Shown piece after piece: positions 25,648 to 33,307 of a stretch of 39,170 nt of DNA; positions within the stretch are counted from its first letter, which is position 1; every line of letters begins with the position of its first letter. Origin of the DNA: Burkholderiales bacterium (GTDB lineage: Bacteria; Pseudomonadota; Gammaproteobacteria; Burkholderiales; Burkholderiaceae_C); contig JAGWLR010000002.1 of the NCBI GenBank assembly GCA_028864885.1, forward strand, positions 1 through 39,170, read 5' to 3'. The position numbers were made by a program, and so were the translations under genes. The notes under the pieces are model-generated. The model searched no databases, had not been told where the DNA came from, and worked only from the letters and a program-made list of their open reading frames with translations.

Positions 25648-26367
25648 ATGAAAGCGTGTGTTCTGCAAGTGCTGTGTCTGGCAAGCTGTGCCTCGTGGAG
25701 CGAAGCCAGCTACGCCGAAGCGGGCCAGGTCAATGCCGCCCTCAAGCTAACAGTCGGCGACTACCAGTACCAAGATGACCAAGGCCAGGACGTTAACCTG
25801 CGCTGGCAGCATGGCAACAGCCATGTATGGCTGGGCCACTATCACGACGGCAGCTTCGGCTCGCAAGACCGCATCGGTGCCGACACCAGCATCGACATCA
25901 GCGACAATGTGTCCTTGCAGCCTTCCGTGCAGGCGGCCACCGGCGATTTCGTCGGTGGCAGTCTGAATGCCCAGATCGGCCATCAGTGGTATGGCCTGGT
26001 GGGATGGGGTCGTACCAACCTGAAACCTTACTTCAACCTCAATTTCGACCCCAATGATGCGGTCACCCTGGGCGCCGGACACCAATTCGACAATGGTCAG
26101 AACTGGTCATGCTTCGTTGTGCATGATGACCGCCTGCACACAGGCCAGACCGACTGGCATCTGACCGCACGCATCCCGATTGATGGCGAGCGCCTCTCGT
26201 TGGACCTGATGCGCAAGACTGGCGAGAGCGATGTGGGCTATATCCGTACCTGGTCCCTGAGCGTTGGCTGGGACTTCCCGAGCTGGTTCATGAGGTTGGC
26301 GCGAGATCCCAAGCAGAACTTCACTGGCCAGGACGCTTGGCGCGTATCTGGGGGCGTCCGATTTTGA
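25648..26367 (+). CDS. Putative outer-membrane beta-barrel protein, function unknown
   Basis: This 239-aa protein has an N-terminal export signal (MKACVLQVLCLASCASWSEA, cleavage probably after SYA) and alternating hydrophobic/polar beta strands rich in Trp, Tyr, His and Gly. It ends SGGVRF with a terminal Phe, as outer-membrane proteins do. I do not recognise a named family. It starts 90 bp from the divergent P3A ATPase and ends near the EAL gene, so it is the last gene of the putative acquired block. It may be a small barrel of 8-10 strands. Only a weak Shine-Dalgarno (GAAGG) precedes the ATG. Confidence 0.6.
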   Translation: MKACVLQVLCLASCASWSEASYAEAGQVNAALKLTVGDYQYQDDQGQDVNLRWQHGNSHVWLGHYHDGSFGSQDRIGADTSIDISDNVSLQPSVQAATGDFVGGSLNAQIGHQWYGLVGWGRTNLKPYFNLNFDPNDAVTLGAGHQFDNGQNWSCFVVHDDRLHTGQTDWHLTARIPIDGERLSLDLMRKTGESDVGYIRTWSLSVGWDFPSWFMRLARDPKQNFTGQDAWRVSGGVRF

Positions 26368-26440
26368 TGCCCGGGCCGTATCAACCTGCACTGACCAGCG
26401 CCAACAGCAACTTGGGGGCACACGCAGACAGCTTGGTAGA

Positions 26441-27715
26441 TCAGCCGCCGTCCCAGACGATGTCGCCGCACAGCACGCGCAACACGTCCTGGCCCATGAC
26501 CTGGCATCGAAAGGCCACCGAGGCGGTCACGCATTGATGCGCCCCGATCAGGGTTCGATAGGGGCGCGTGATCTGGACCTGATCGATGTGGTCAACCGCC
26601 CGGCGGAAGTAGGGGCGCCGCGACCAGCACGCGCCTTCGGCATCCAATAAAGGTGAGGCTTGCGCGCCCTGCGCCGGCTGACGTTGAGCCGACCACAGGT
26701 TGTGACCGATTTGGTGGCCATCAGCATCGAGCAGGTAGCACACCTCGGCCTGTGGCAGGCCGAGGAAAGCCTGGCAAGCTTCTTCAAGCGGGCGGTTGGC
26801 GAGCATCATCTGCCGAGCCTGCTCAATGGCGTGACGAACCGGCGCAATCGATGCGTGATGCTCGTCGCGTTTGCGAAGCCTCATTTGGCGAAGGTCGTCG
26901 TACAAGGTGCGCAGCGATTCGGGCTCGTGGTGCGCGGGGGCGAGCAGGGGTTGAGGCCGCCCGAAGAAATAGCCCTGCACCATGTCGGCATCGCTGTCGA
27001 GCGCTAGCAGGGCTTCATCAATCGTTTCCACACCTTCCATCAGGACCATGGCCCCGCACTCATGCAACAGCGACACCATCTGGGCCACGATGCGTTGGGC
27101 GCGCCGGTCGCTGGCGGCTTTGGCCACCAGGCTGCGGTCGAGTTTGACGATGTCGGGCTTGATCTGCCAGACCCGGTCGAAGTTGGAGTGCCCAGCACCA
27201 AAATCGTCAATGGCGATCTGAATGCCCAGCGAGCGGGCGATGGGCAGGGCTTGATCGAAGTACCCGGCCAGCTTGCCGCCGACTTCCAGCACCTCGATGA
27301 CCAGATGCTCACAGGGCACGCCGAAGTGCTGGCAGACCTGTTGCAGGTAGCTGGCACCCACCCCTTGCGCCAGTAGCTGGAAGACATCGGGGTGGATGTT
27401 GAGAAACAACCATTCGCCGTGGCGTTGTTGGCGGGCATAGTTGCCCAGATGGATCATGCGGCTGAGCCGGTCGCAGGCGGCCAAGGCCCGATCGTCTTGG
27501 CAGCCATGGAAGACATCCAGGGGCGGAACCGAGCGGCCTGTTTGGTCGTGCGCACGCAGCAGCGCTTCATGCCCCACCAACCGCATGTGCGACAAGCTGT
27601 AGATGGGCTGGAAGTGGCTGCTCAGAATGTGGGGGCCGAAGTGACCCACAACGCCCCCTGGCGTCGATTCAATTTGATCGAATAAGCGTGACGGCGGTCG
27701 CGTTGACTCGCTCAT
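26441..27715 (-). CDS. EAL-domain c-di-GMP phosphodiesterase with C-terminal PAS/Cache-like domain
   Basis: This 424-aa protein has an N-terminal EAL domain that keeps all expected catalytic motifs: GHEALLR, FLNIHP, the acidic motif LVIEVLEVG, IAIDDFGAGHSN, DIVKLDRSLV, LMEGVET and MVQGYFFGRP. It should hydrolyse c-di-GMP to pGpG. A charged helical linker (LYDDLRQMRLRKRDEHH) leads to a C-terminal ~150-residue domain with CYLLDADGHQIG and a WSRRPYFRRAVD motif, as in Cache/YkuI_C-like sensor domains. No membrane segment is seen, so regulation is probably by a cytoplasmic ligand. The ATG at 27715 is chosen; an in-frame TTG at 27763 would add 16 residues. It is divergent from the ars operon. Confidence 0.85.
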   Translation of the reverse strand: MSESTRPPSRLFDQIESTPGGVVGHFGPHILSSHFQPIYSLSHMRLVGHEALLRAHDQTGRSVPPLDVFHGCQDDRALAACDRLSRMIHLGNYARQQRHGEWLFLNIHPDVFQLLAQGVGASYLQQVCQHFGVPCEHLVIEVLEVGGKLAGYFDQALPIARSLGIQIAIDDFGAGHSNFDRVWQIKPDIVKLDRSLVAKAASDRRAQRIVAQMVSLLHECGAMVLMEGVETIDEALLALDSDADMVQGYFFGRPQPLLAPAHHEPESLRTLYDDLRQMRLRKRDEHHASIAPVRHAIEQARQMMLANRPLEEACQAFLGLPQAEVCYLLDADGHQIGHNLWSAQRQPAQGAQASPLLDAEGACWSRRPYFRRAVDHIDQVQITRPYRTLIGAHQCVTASVAFRCQVMGQDVLRVLCGDIVWDGG

Positions 27716-27864
27716 GGCATCGGGAGCTTTCCTGCGGGCAACTACTTTGGGTTTATCGGTCAAGCCTGAGGATACCTGAGGGTAGATCCTCCCTGGCGAA
27801 GACCCCTATCTGTTGGTGGCCCCCGGATTGGCTTTTGTGGCCTTCAGCAAAGAGCCGTCAGCCC

Positions 27865-27896
27865 TTGACTAATCCAATGATTCAACTATTATTGAA
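27865..27896 (+). promoter_or_regulatory. ars operon promoter with overlapping ArsR operator
   Basis: TTGACT (27865-27870) and TATTAT (27887-27892) are separated by 16 bp, a good sigma70 promoter. An inverted repeat TTCAA-N6-TTGAA (27881-27896) covers the -10 box, the expected arrangement for repression by ArsR. Initiation six bases past the -10 would fall on the A of the arsR ATG. Confidence 0.68.
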
Positions 27897-27898
27897 AT

Positions 27899-28240
27899 AT
27901 GGAAGAAAACGAAGTCATCAAATCCCTCACGGCTTTGGCCCAGTCCGTTCGCTTGCGGGTGTTCCGGGCTTTGGTTGTGGCTGGGCCCAAGGGGCTGACG
28001 CCGGGGGCTTTGGTGGAGCAATTGGCCGTGCCGGCGACATCGCTTTCTTTTCATTTGAAAGAGTTGGTGCACGCCGGGTTGGTGTCGCAAGAGCGAGAGG
28101 GGCGCCACCTGATCTATCGCGCGGCTTTCGATCACATGACGGCGTTGCTGGGCTACCTGACTGAGCACTGCTGCCAGGGCCAGCCATGCAGCACCACCGA
28201 ATCCCCCACCGCAGGCACGCGTGCCTGTTCATCTTGCTGA
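27899..28240 (+). CDS. arsR: Arsenic-responsive repressor ArsR
   Basis: This 113-aa winged-helix repressor has the ArsR HTH in LTPGALVEQLAVPATSLSFHLKELVHAGLVSQEREGRHLIYR (residues ~33-74). It lacks the CxC in the DNA-recognition helix of the plasmid R773 type. Instead Cys91-Cys92 and Cys97 follow the last helix (EHCCQGQPC), the C-terminal As(III) site described for the Acidithiobacillus-type ArsR; a further Cys pair ends the protein (ACSSC). It represses its own operon arsR-arsI-arsC-acr3 until arsenite or an organoarsenical binds. There is no Shine-Dalgarno, and the promoter abuts the ATG. Confidence 0.92.
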   Translation: MEENEVIKSLTALAQSVRLRVFRALVVAGPKGLTPGALVEQLAVPATSLSFHLKELVHAGLVSQEREGRHLIYRAAFDHMTALLGYLTEHCCQGQPCSTTESPTAGTRACSSC

Positions 28241-28252
28241 CAGGAGATCGCC

Positions 28253-28756
28253 ATGAAGCGCTTTCACGTTCACATCCATGTTGACGACTTGGCTCGCAAC
28301 ATCGACTTCTATTCCAAGATGTTTGGCGTTCAGCCCGCGCGGGTCGAATCCGACTACGCCAAGTGGATGCTGGATGAACCCGCAGTGAACTTCGCCATTT
28401 CGATCCGTGGCCATGGGCATGTGGGGCTGGATCACTTGGGTATCCAGGTGGACAACGATCAAGATCTGGCCACGCTCAAGGCGCAGGCTCAGCAAGCCGA
28501 TCTGGCCTTGATCGACGAAGGGGCCACCACCTGCTGCTACGCCCGCAGCGACAAGCATTGGGTGGTCGATCCCCAAGGTCTGCCCTGGGAGCATTTCCGC
28601 ACGCTGGGCACGATTCCGACTTTCCGCGAATCGCCTGACCTTGTGCAAGATGTGGCGGCGCCAGAAGCTGCCGCTGCCAGCCCGTGCTGCACGCCTCTTC
28701 CCCGAGCCAAAGGCTCGCCCATCCCCATCAAACAAGCCGGATCTGGCTGCTGTTGA
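28253..28756 (+). CDS. arsI: ArsI/CadI-family vicinal-oxygen-chelate protein (C-As lyase candidate)
   Basis: This 167-aa glyoxalase/VOC-fold protein matches ArsI, the Fe(II) dioxygenase that cleaves the carbon-arsenic bond of trivalent methyl- and aryl-arsenicals, and its relative CadI. The N-terminal FHVHIHVDDL supplies the first metal histidine, His61 (LDHLGIQV) the second, and Glu113 (PWEHF) the third. Vicinal Cys94-Cys95 (ATTCCYARSDKHW) sit where ArsI binds the arsenical. The C-terminal extension adds two more Cys pairs (SPCCTP and a terminal GSGCC). AGGAGA precedes the ATG, 12 bp after arsR. The ars context favours ArsI over a cadmium role. Confidence 0.85.
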   Translation: MKRFHVHIHVDDLARNIDFYSKMFGVQPARVESDYAKWMLDEPAVNFAISIRGHGHVGLDHLGIQVDNDQDLATLKAQAQQADLALIDEGATTCCYARSDKHWVVDPQGLPWEHFRTLGTIPTFRESPDLVQDVAAPEAAAASPCCTPLPRAKGSPIPIKQAGSGCC

Positions 28757-28762
28757 TTCACC

Positions 28763-29266
28763 ATGACCACCCACGTTCTGATCCTGTGCACGCACAACTC
28801 GGCGCGCAGCGTCCTCTCTGAGGGCATGCTCAACCATCTGGCCCGCCAACTGGGCAAGGATGTTCAGGCCCACAGTGCGGGCAGCGCGCCCAGCGGCCGA
28901 ATCAATCCATTTGCGGTTGAAGCCTTGAGCCAGGCTGGCATCGACACGTCGGCTTACCGCAGCAAAAGCTGGGACGAGTTCACCACGCCAGATGCGCCAC
29001 CGCTGTCCATCGTGATCACGGTGTGCGACAGCGCTGCGGCCGAGGCCTGCCCCGTCTTCTTTGGCGGCAATGGGCAGCCGGTGAAGGTGCATTGGGGCTA
29101 CCCTGACCCGTCCAACGCCGAAGGCGGTGATGAGGGCAAGCGCCGCGCGTTCGAGCTGACACGCCAAGCCATTGGCTACAAGATGCTGCAGTTGCTGTCT
29201 TTGCCGCTTGACACGATGGACAAGCCAGCACTGGCGGACGCATTGGCTGCCATTGCGCGCAGTTGA
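28763..29266 (+). CDS. arsC: Arsenate reductase, low-molecular-weight phosphatase type
   Basis: This 167-aa enzyme has the PTP-like loop CTHNSARS (Cys9 to Arg15, CX5R) at the N-terminus, followed by AHSAGSAPSGRINPFAVEAL, both typical of the LMW-PTP-fold arsenate reductases. VITVCDSAAAEACPVFFG near residue 87 supplies additional cysteines for the disulfide cascade. It reduces As(V) to As(III), which the downstream Acr3 exports. The start lies 6 bp after the arsI stop. Confidence 0.92.
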   Translation: MTTHVLILCTHNSARSVLSEGMLNHLARQLGKDVQAHSAGSAPSGRINPFAVEALSQAGIDTSAYRSKSWDEFTTPDAPPLSIVITVCDSAAAEACPVFFGGNGQPVKVHWGYPDPSNAEGGDEGKRRAFELTRQAIGYKMLQLLSLPLDTMDKPALADALAAIARS

Positions 29267-29278
29267 TTGGGGGGCATC

Positions 29279-30334
29279 ATGTCGCAATCCAGCGCGCAGC
29301 AAATGAGTGTGTTTGAGCGTTACCTCACCGTGTGGGTGTTTCTGTGCATCGTGGCGGGTATCGCCTTGGGGCAGATGGCACCCGCGCCGGTTCAGGCGGT
29401 GGGCCATATGGAGGTGGCTCAGGTCAATCTGCCGGTGGGCCTGCTCATTTGGGTGATGATCATTCCCATGCTCATCAAGGTGGACTTCGCCAGCCTGTCA
29501 CAGGTCAAAGCCCACTGGCGTGGGATCGGGGTCACCCTGTTTGTGAACTGGGCGGTCAAACCGTTTTCCATGGCCTTTTTGGGGTGGTTGTTTGTTCGGC
29601 AAGTGTTTGCGCAGTGGCTGCCGGCCGAGCAACTCGACAGTTATGTGGCTGGGTTGATCCTGTTGGCCGCCGCACCTTGCACGGCGATGGTGTTCGTCTG
29701 GAGCCGGCTCACCAACGGCCACCCGCTGTTCACCCTCAGCCAAGTGGCACTGAACGACACGATCATGGTGTTTGCGTTTGCCCCCATCGTGGGCTTGCTG
29801 CTGGGCTTGTCGGCCATCACCGTGCCTTGGGCCACCTTGGTGACGTCGGTGGTGCTTTACATCGTGATCCCGGTCATCTTGGCGCAGCTCATTCGCAAAT
29901 CGCTCCTGGCACGCGGTCAGGCTGCATTGGATGCAGCACTGGCCAAGATCGGTCCGTGGTCGATTTCGGCTTTGTTGGCCACCCTGGTGCTGTTGTTCGC
30001 TTTTCAGGGGCAGGCGATCATCGACCAGCCTCTGGTCATCGCCATGCTGGCTGTGCCCATCTTGATTCAGGTGTTCTTCAACTCGGCATTGGCCTACTGG
30101 CTCAATCGCCGATTGGGCGAGGCGCACAATGTGGCTTGTCCCTCGGCTTTGATCGGCGCCAGCAATTTCTTTGAGCTGGCTGTGGCTGCGGCGATCAGCC
30201 TGTTTGGCTTCAAATCGGGGGCGGCATTGGCCACTGTGGTGGGCGTGCTGATCGAGGTGCCGGTGATGTTGCTGGTGGTTCGCATCGTCAACCAAAGCAA
30301 GGGGTGGTACGAACAAGGTGCCCGCCAGGCATGA
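29279..30334 (+). CDS. acr3: Arsenite efflux transporter, ACR3 family
   Basis: This 351-aa inner-membrane protein has ~10 membrane segments of the BASS/ACR3 type. Recognisable segments are SVFERYLTVWVFLCIVAGIALG, VGLLIWVMIIPMLIKVDF, NWAVKPFSMAFLGW, LLAAAPCTAMVFVWSRLTNGHP (with the conserved transport cysteine) and ALIGASNFFELAVAAAISLFG. It extrudes As(OH)3 or arsenite using the proton gradient. The ATG at 29279 is chosen; a GGGGGG tract lies 5-10 nt upstream, and the stop of arsC is 12 bp away. It is the last gene of the ars operon and converges with the Lrp regulator. Confidence 0.93.
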   Translation: MSQSSAQQMSVFERYLTVWVFLCIVAGIALGQMAPAPVQAVGHMEVAQVNLPVGLLIWVMIIPMLIKVDFASLSQVKAHWRGIGVTLFVNWAVKPFSMAFLGWLFVRQVFAQWLPAEQLDSYVAGLILLAAAPCTAMVFVWSRLTNGHPLFTLSQVALNDTIMVFAFAPIVGLLLGLSAITVPWATLVTSVVLYIVIPVILAQLIRKSLLARGQAALDAALAKIGPWSISALLATLVLLFAFQGQAIIDQPLVIAMLAVPILIQVFFNSALAYWLNRRLGEAHNVACPSALIGASNFFELAVAAAISLFGFKSGAALATVVGVLIEVPVMLLVVRIVNQSKGWYEQGARQA

Positions 30335-30443
30335 AGCAGCCCTCGCAACGCCACCAGCTTCCCAATTGCCAGCCCTTTGCCTTTGAATTAGCCGCTTGAC
30401 AGGGGACAATTGGCACCGACGGTGGCACGCTTGGCAAGCAACG

Positions 30444-30914
30444 CTATTCCGGGCGATCCAGCTTGGTCGACAGCAAGATCGTCGAGAAGGTGTCTTCCAC
30501 CCCTTGCACATTGCGGATGCGATCCAACACCGCATCCAGCTCTTGCGTGGAATCGGTCAGCAGCATGGCGCACAGGTCATAACGGCCGCTGACCGAGTAC
30601 ACCTTGGTGATCTCATGGCGCTTCGATAGCTCTTTCACCACGGTGGATTCGTGCCGTGAATCAATCGAGATCAGCACCATGGCCCGGATCACATGGGGCC
30701 CGCGGGTGCTGCTCACACTCACGGTGTAGCCGGTGATCACGCCGGCATCTTCGAGCGCCTTGAGCCGTAGTTGCGCGGTGCTACGAGCGCAGCCCAAAGC
30801 CTTGGCGAGGTTGACCAGGGGCAGGCGGGCGTTGACCTTCAGCAGCTCGATGAGCTGGTGGTCCATCGCATCCAGATTGGGCTTGAGCGACAGCTTGGCA
30901 GTGGGTTTCGGCAT
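30444..30914 (-). CDS. Lrp/AsnC-family regulator, probable controller of the lysine operon
   Basis: This 156-aa regulator has an N-terminal HTH (LDAMDHQLIELLKVNARLPLVNLAKALGCARSTAQLRLKALEDAGVITGY) and a C-terminal RAM/ActD ligand-binding domain (ISIDSRHESTVVKELSKRHEITKVYSVSGRYDLCAMLL). The family forms octamers that respond to amino acids. It is divergent from kamA with 118 bp between the starts, and that gap holds a perfect 14-bp inverted repeat. This makes it the likely autoregulated, lysine- or intermediate-responsive regulator of the kam operon; the effector is inferred. The ATG at 30914 has no Shine-Dalgarno; a CATAAT box ends six bases before it. A longer in-frame start would overlap the operator. 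Confidence 0.85.
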   Translation of the reverse strand: MPKPTAKLSLKPNLDAMDHQLIELLKVNARLPLVNLAKALGCARSTAQLRLKALEDAGVITGYTVSVSSTRGPHVIRAMVLISIDSRHESTVVKELSKRHEITKVYSVSGRYDLCAMLLTDSTQELDAVLDRIRNVQGVEDTFSTILLSTKLDRPE

Positions 30915-30920
30915 AAAGCC

Positions 30921-30926
30921 ATTATG
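30921..30926 (-). promoter_or_regulatory. -10 box of the lrp-type regulator promoter
   Basis: Minus-strand CATAAT ends six bases before the regulator's ATG; the -35 region is weak and falls beyond the left operator arm. Initiation would coincide with the A of the start codon. Confidence 0.45.
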
Positions 30927-30927
30927 G

Positions 30928-30974
30928 CGATCAAATTGACTGATTGAAAGCAACAAGTTAAGTCAATTTGATCG
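30928..30974. promoter_or_regulatory. Perfect 14-bp inverted repeat, Lrp-type operator between the regulator and kamA
   Basis: CGATCAAATTGACT (30928-30941) and its exact reverse complement AGTCAATTTGATCG (30961-30974) are separated by 19 bp; arm centres are 33 bp apart, close to three helical turns. Each arm contains the near-palindrome TCAA-A-TTGA, as expected for a half-site bound by one Lrp dimer. The left arm overlaps the regulator promoter and the right arm abuts the candidate kamA -35 box. Confidence 0.8.
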
Positions 30975-31003
30975 TTTTCATCGGCGGGGCGTCTGCCGAT
31001 ACT
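30975..31003 (+). promoter_or_regulatory. Candidate kamA promoter
   Basis: TTTTCA (30975-30980) and GATACT (30998-31003), each four of six consensus bases, are spaced by 17 bp. The right operator arm ends directly before the -35, centred near -42 relative to a start at ~31010, a position compatible with activation. A GGAGAG Shine-Dalgarno then precedes the ATG. Confidence 0.4.
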
Positions 31004-31032
31004 GAAGGCATGGAGATGGCTGGAGAGTTGTC

Positions 31033-32244
31033 ATGCTGCAGATCATCGAAGCCCCGGAACTCGTGCCCGCCGCATCGTGTTCGAGCACGCCCAGGAAGCT
31101 CCTGACCTGGGAGGCCCTGCAGGCTTACGACCCCGAAAGTGAGCCCTGGCAAAAACAGTTCGCGCGTCGCTACACCCATCACCGTGAGCTGATGGGCGTG
31201 CTGCACAAGGTCGAGGATGTGGACGACACCGTCTACGCCAAATTCGCGATCGCCGTCACGCCTTACATGGCGCAGCTCATGGACCGCGATGACCCGAATT
31301 GCCCGATCCGCCTGCAATACCTGCCGTCTTTCCATGAGCAAACCCATCCCGGCTTTGCCACGTTGCTGGATGAGCTGGGCGAAGAGAAGGACACCATTCC
31401 CGGCACGAGCGTGGTGCACCGCTACCCACGTCGGGTTCTGTTTCTGGTCAGCAATACCTGCGCCACCTTGTGCCGCTTCTGCACGCGCAAGCGCATGGTG
31501 TCGCAGCCCACAGGCTCGGTCCACAAGGACGAGATCGAGGCCTCGATTGACTACATTGCGAGCAACAAGCACATCGAGGATGTGCTGCTGTCGGGCGGTG
31601 ACCCGCTGACCTTCACCGATGAGCGCCTGGATGAGATCCTCGGTGAAATTCGGCGCCGGGCACCCCATGTGCGCTTCTTGCGCATTGGATCGCGCATGGT
31701 GGTGCAACTGCCCACGCGCATCACGCCCGAGTTGTGCGCGGTGCTGGAAAAGCACCGCGTGCAGATGCTCAACATCCACATCAACCACCACAAAGAGATC
31801 ACCCCCCTGCTGCGCCAGCGCGTGAAGATGATCCAGAAGGCCGGTGTGATGATGGGCTTGCAGACTGTGTGCCTCAAGGGTGTGAACGACAGCGTGGAGG
31901 TGATGCGCGAGCTGTTCATGCAGGCCATCGAGATGGGGGTGCGGCCTTACTACGTGTACTCGACCGACATGGTCGAAGGTGCGCACCATTTCATCGTGCC
32001 GCACCGCCGTATGCTGGAGCTGTACGAAGGGCTGCGCGGCTGGATCAGCGGGCCGGCGGTGCCCACCTTCATCGTGGATGGACTGGGCGGCCTGGGCAAG
32101 CTGCCCATCATCCCCAGCTATGTGCGAGAAGAGCCCTTGCCCGATGGCAGTGGCACCACCATCCAGTGCCGCAACTATGCAGGCAAGACAGTGGAGATGC
32201 CGGGCTTGGGGCAGCACTTCAGCTTGCCCACGAAAAGCAATTGA
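31033..32244 (+). CDS. kamA: L-lysine 2,3-aminomutase
   Basis: This 403-aa radical SAM/PLP enzyme converts L-lysine to L-beta-lysine (3,6-diaminohexanoate), the first step of the pathway. The [4Fe-4S] motif is Cys143-x3-Cys147-x2-Cys150 (CATLCRFC), followed by TRKRM and the LLSGGDPLTF motif. Lys356 in VDGLGGLGKLPIIPSY aligns with the PLP lysine (Lys337) of the Clostridium enzyme. Asp312 (YSTDMVEG) and Asp349 (FIVDG) have exactly the spacing of Asp293 and Asp330, which hold the substrate side-chain amino group. This favours a true lysine 2,3-aminomutase over EpmB. It is the first gene of the operon. Oxygen sensitivity of the cluster is expected. Confidence 0.93.
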   Translation: MLQIIEAPELVPAASCSSTPRKLLTWEALQAYDPESEPWQKQFARRYTHHRELMGVLHKVEDVDDTVYAKFAIAVTPYMAQLMDRDDPNCPIRLQYLPSFHEQTHPGFATLLDELGEEKDTIPGTSVVHRYPRRVLFLVSNTCATLCRFCTRKRMVSQPTGSVHKDEIEASIDYIASNKHIEDVLLSGGDPLTFTDERLDEILGEIRRRAPHVRFLRIGSRMVVQLPTRITPELCAVLEKHRVQMLNIHINHHKEITPLLRQRVKMIQKAGVMMGLQTVCLKGVNDSVEVMRELFMQAIEMGVRPYYVYSTDMVEGAHHFIVPHRRMLELYEGLRGWISGPAVPTFIVDGLGGLGKLPIIPSYVREEPLPDGSGTTIQCRNYAGKTVEMPGLGQHFSLPTKSN

Positions 32245-32256
32245 GCGGGAGGCACC

Positions 32257-33294
32257 ATGAAGCCCGCCTGTCCTTATGGCACCCACCGCGTGATCGAGCC
32301 CCTTGGCGTGTTGCCGCAGCCCGCCTGGCGGCTCGACAACACGATGACGGTGCGTGACAACGAGATCCTCATCGACGTGCAGGCGCTGAATGTCGATGCG
32401 GCCAGCTTCACTCAAATCAAACAAGCCGCGCAGGGGAATGTGGATCGCATTGCGGCCACCCTCGTGGATATCGTGGCGCGACGCGGCAAGCTGCATAACC
32501 CGGTGACGGGATCGGGGGGCATGTTGATTGGGCGCGTGGCGGAACTGGGTGCAGGTTTGGCAGGCAAGAGGGACCTGACCGTGGGCGACAAGATCGCGAC
32601 CATGGTGTCCTTGTCGCTCACGCCCTTGCGCATTGACCGTATCCACCGGGTGCACCTGCACAAGGATCAGGTAGAGATCGACGGACAAGCCATCCTGTTT
32701 GAAAGCGGGCTGTACGCCAAGTTGCCTAACGACATCCCCGAGCCTGTGGCCCTGGCCATCCTGGATGTGGCGGGGGCCCCGGCGCAAACGGCGCGGCTGG
32801 TTCAGCCCGGCGACACTGTGGTGGTGGTGGGCGGCGGTGGCAAATCGGGCACCTTGTGTGTGTACGAGGCTCACAAGCGCGCCGGCCCGCATGGCTGTGT
32901 GATTGGCCTGTCGCCTTTTGAGCAGGATTGCCAGCGCATGCGCGAGCTGGGCTGGGTGGACCACGCCTTGCAAGTGGATGCCACCGATGCCGTGGCCACG
33001 ATGCAGGCGGTGGCTCACGCCACGCAGGGCCGCCTGGCTGATGTGGTGATCAACTGCGTGAACTTGCCAAACACCGAAATGGGCAGCATCTTGTCCACCC
33101 GGGACCGGGGGCGCCTCTATTTCTTTTCGATGGCGACGAGCTTCACCGCTGCTTCATTGGGGGCTGAGGGGGTGGGCAAAGACGTGGACATGTTGATGGG
33201 CAACGGCTATGCCAAGGGCAACGCCGACTACGCCTTGTCGCTGTTGCGAGAGTCGCCGGCCTTGCGGCGCTTGTTCGAAACGCTTTACGTGTGA
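32257..33294 (+). CDS. kdd: L-erythro-3,5-diaminohexanoate dehydrogenase
   Basis: This 345-aa NAD-dependent dehydrogenase oxidatively deaminates 3,5-diaminohexanoate to 3-keto-5-aminohexanoate. It belongs to the Kdd family, distantly MDR-like: an N-terminal substrate domain (VLPQPAWRLDNTMTVRDNEILIDVQALNVDAASF, then GSGGMLIGRVAELG) and a Rossmann domain with VVVVGGGGKSGTLCVYEAHKR at residues 187-207. No zinc-dehydrogenase catalytic cysteine cluster is seen, as expected for Kdd. GGGAGG precedes the ATG, 12 bp after kamA. Identification rests on family resemblance and operon position. Confidence 0.88.
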   Translation: MKPACPYGTHRVIEPLGVLPQPAWRLDNTMTVRDNEILIDVQALNVDAASFTQIKQAAQGNVDRIAATLVDIVARRGKLHNPVTGSGGMLIGRVAELGAGLAGKRDLTVGDKIATMVSLSLTPLRIDRIHRVHLHKDQVEIDGQAILFESGLYAKLPNDIPEPVALAILDVAGAPAQTARLVQPGDTVVVVGGGGKSGTLCVYEAHKRAGPHGCVIGLSPFEQDCQRMRELGWVDHALQVDATDAVATMQAVAHATQGRLADVVINCVNLPNTEMGSILSTRDRGRLYFFSMATSFTAASLGAEGVGKDVDMLMGNGYAKGNADYALSLLRESPALRRLFETLYV

Positions 33295-33307
33295 AGCGAG
33301 GCAAGCC

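Noticed and set aside
30335-30443. Terminator between acr3 and the convergent Lrp gene
   Set aside because: Only a mismatched GGCACC/GGTGGC stem with a 3-nt loop is visible and there is no T-run on either strand.
30958-33018. A 686-codon open frame on the minus strand opposite kamA and kdd
   Set aside because: It is the mirror of two well-supported enzymes, His/Gln/Arg-rich with no recognisable domain, and typical of antisense frames in high-GC DNA.
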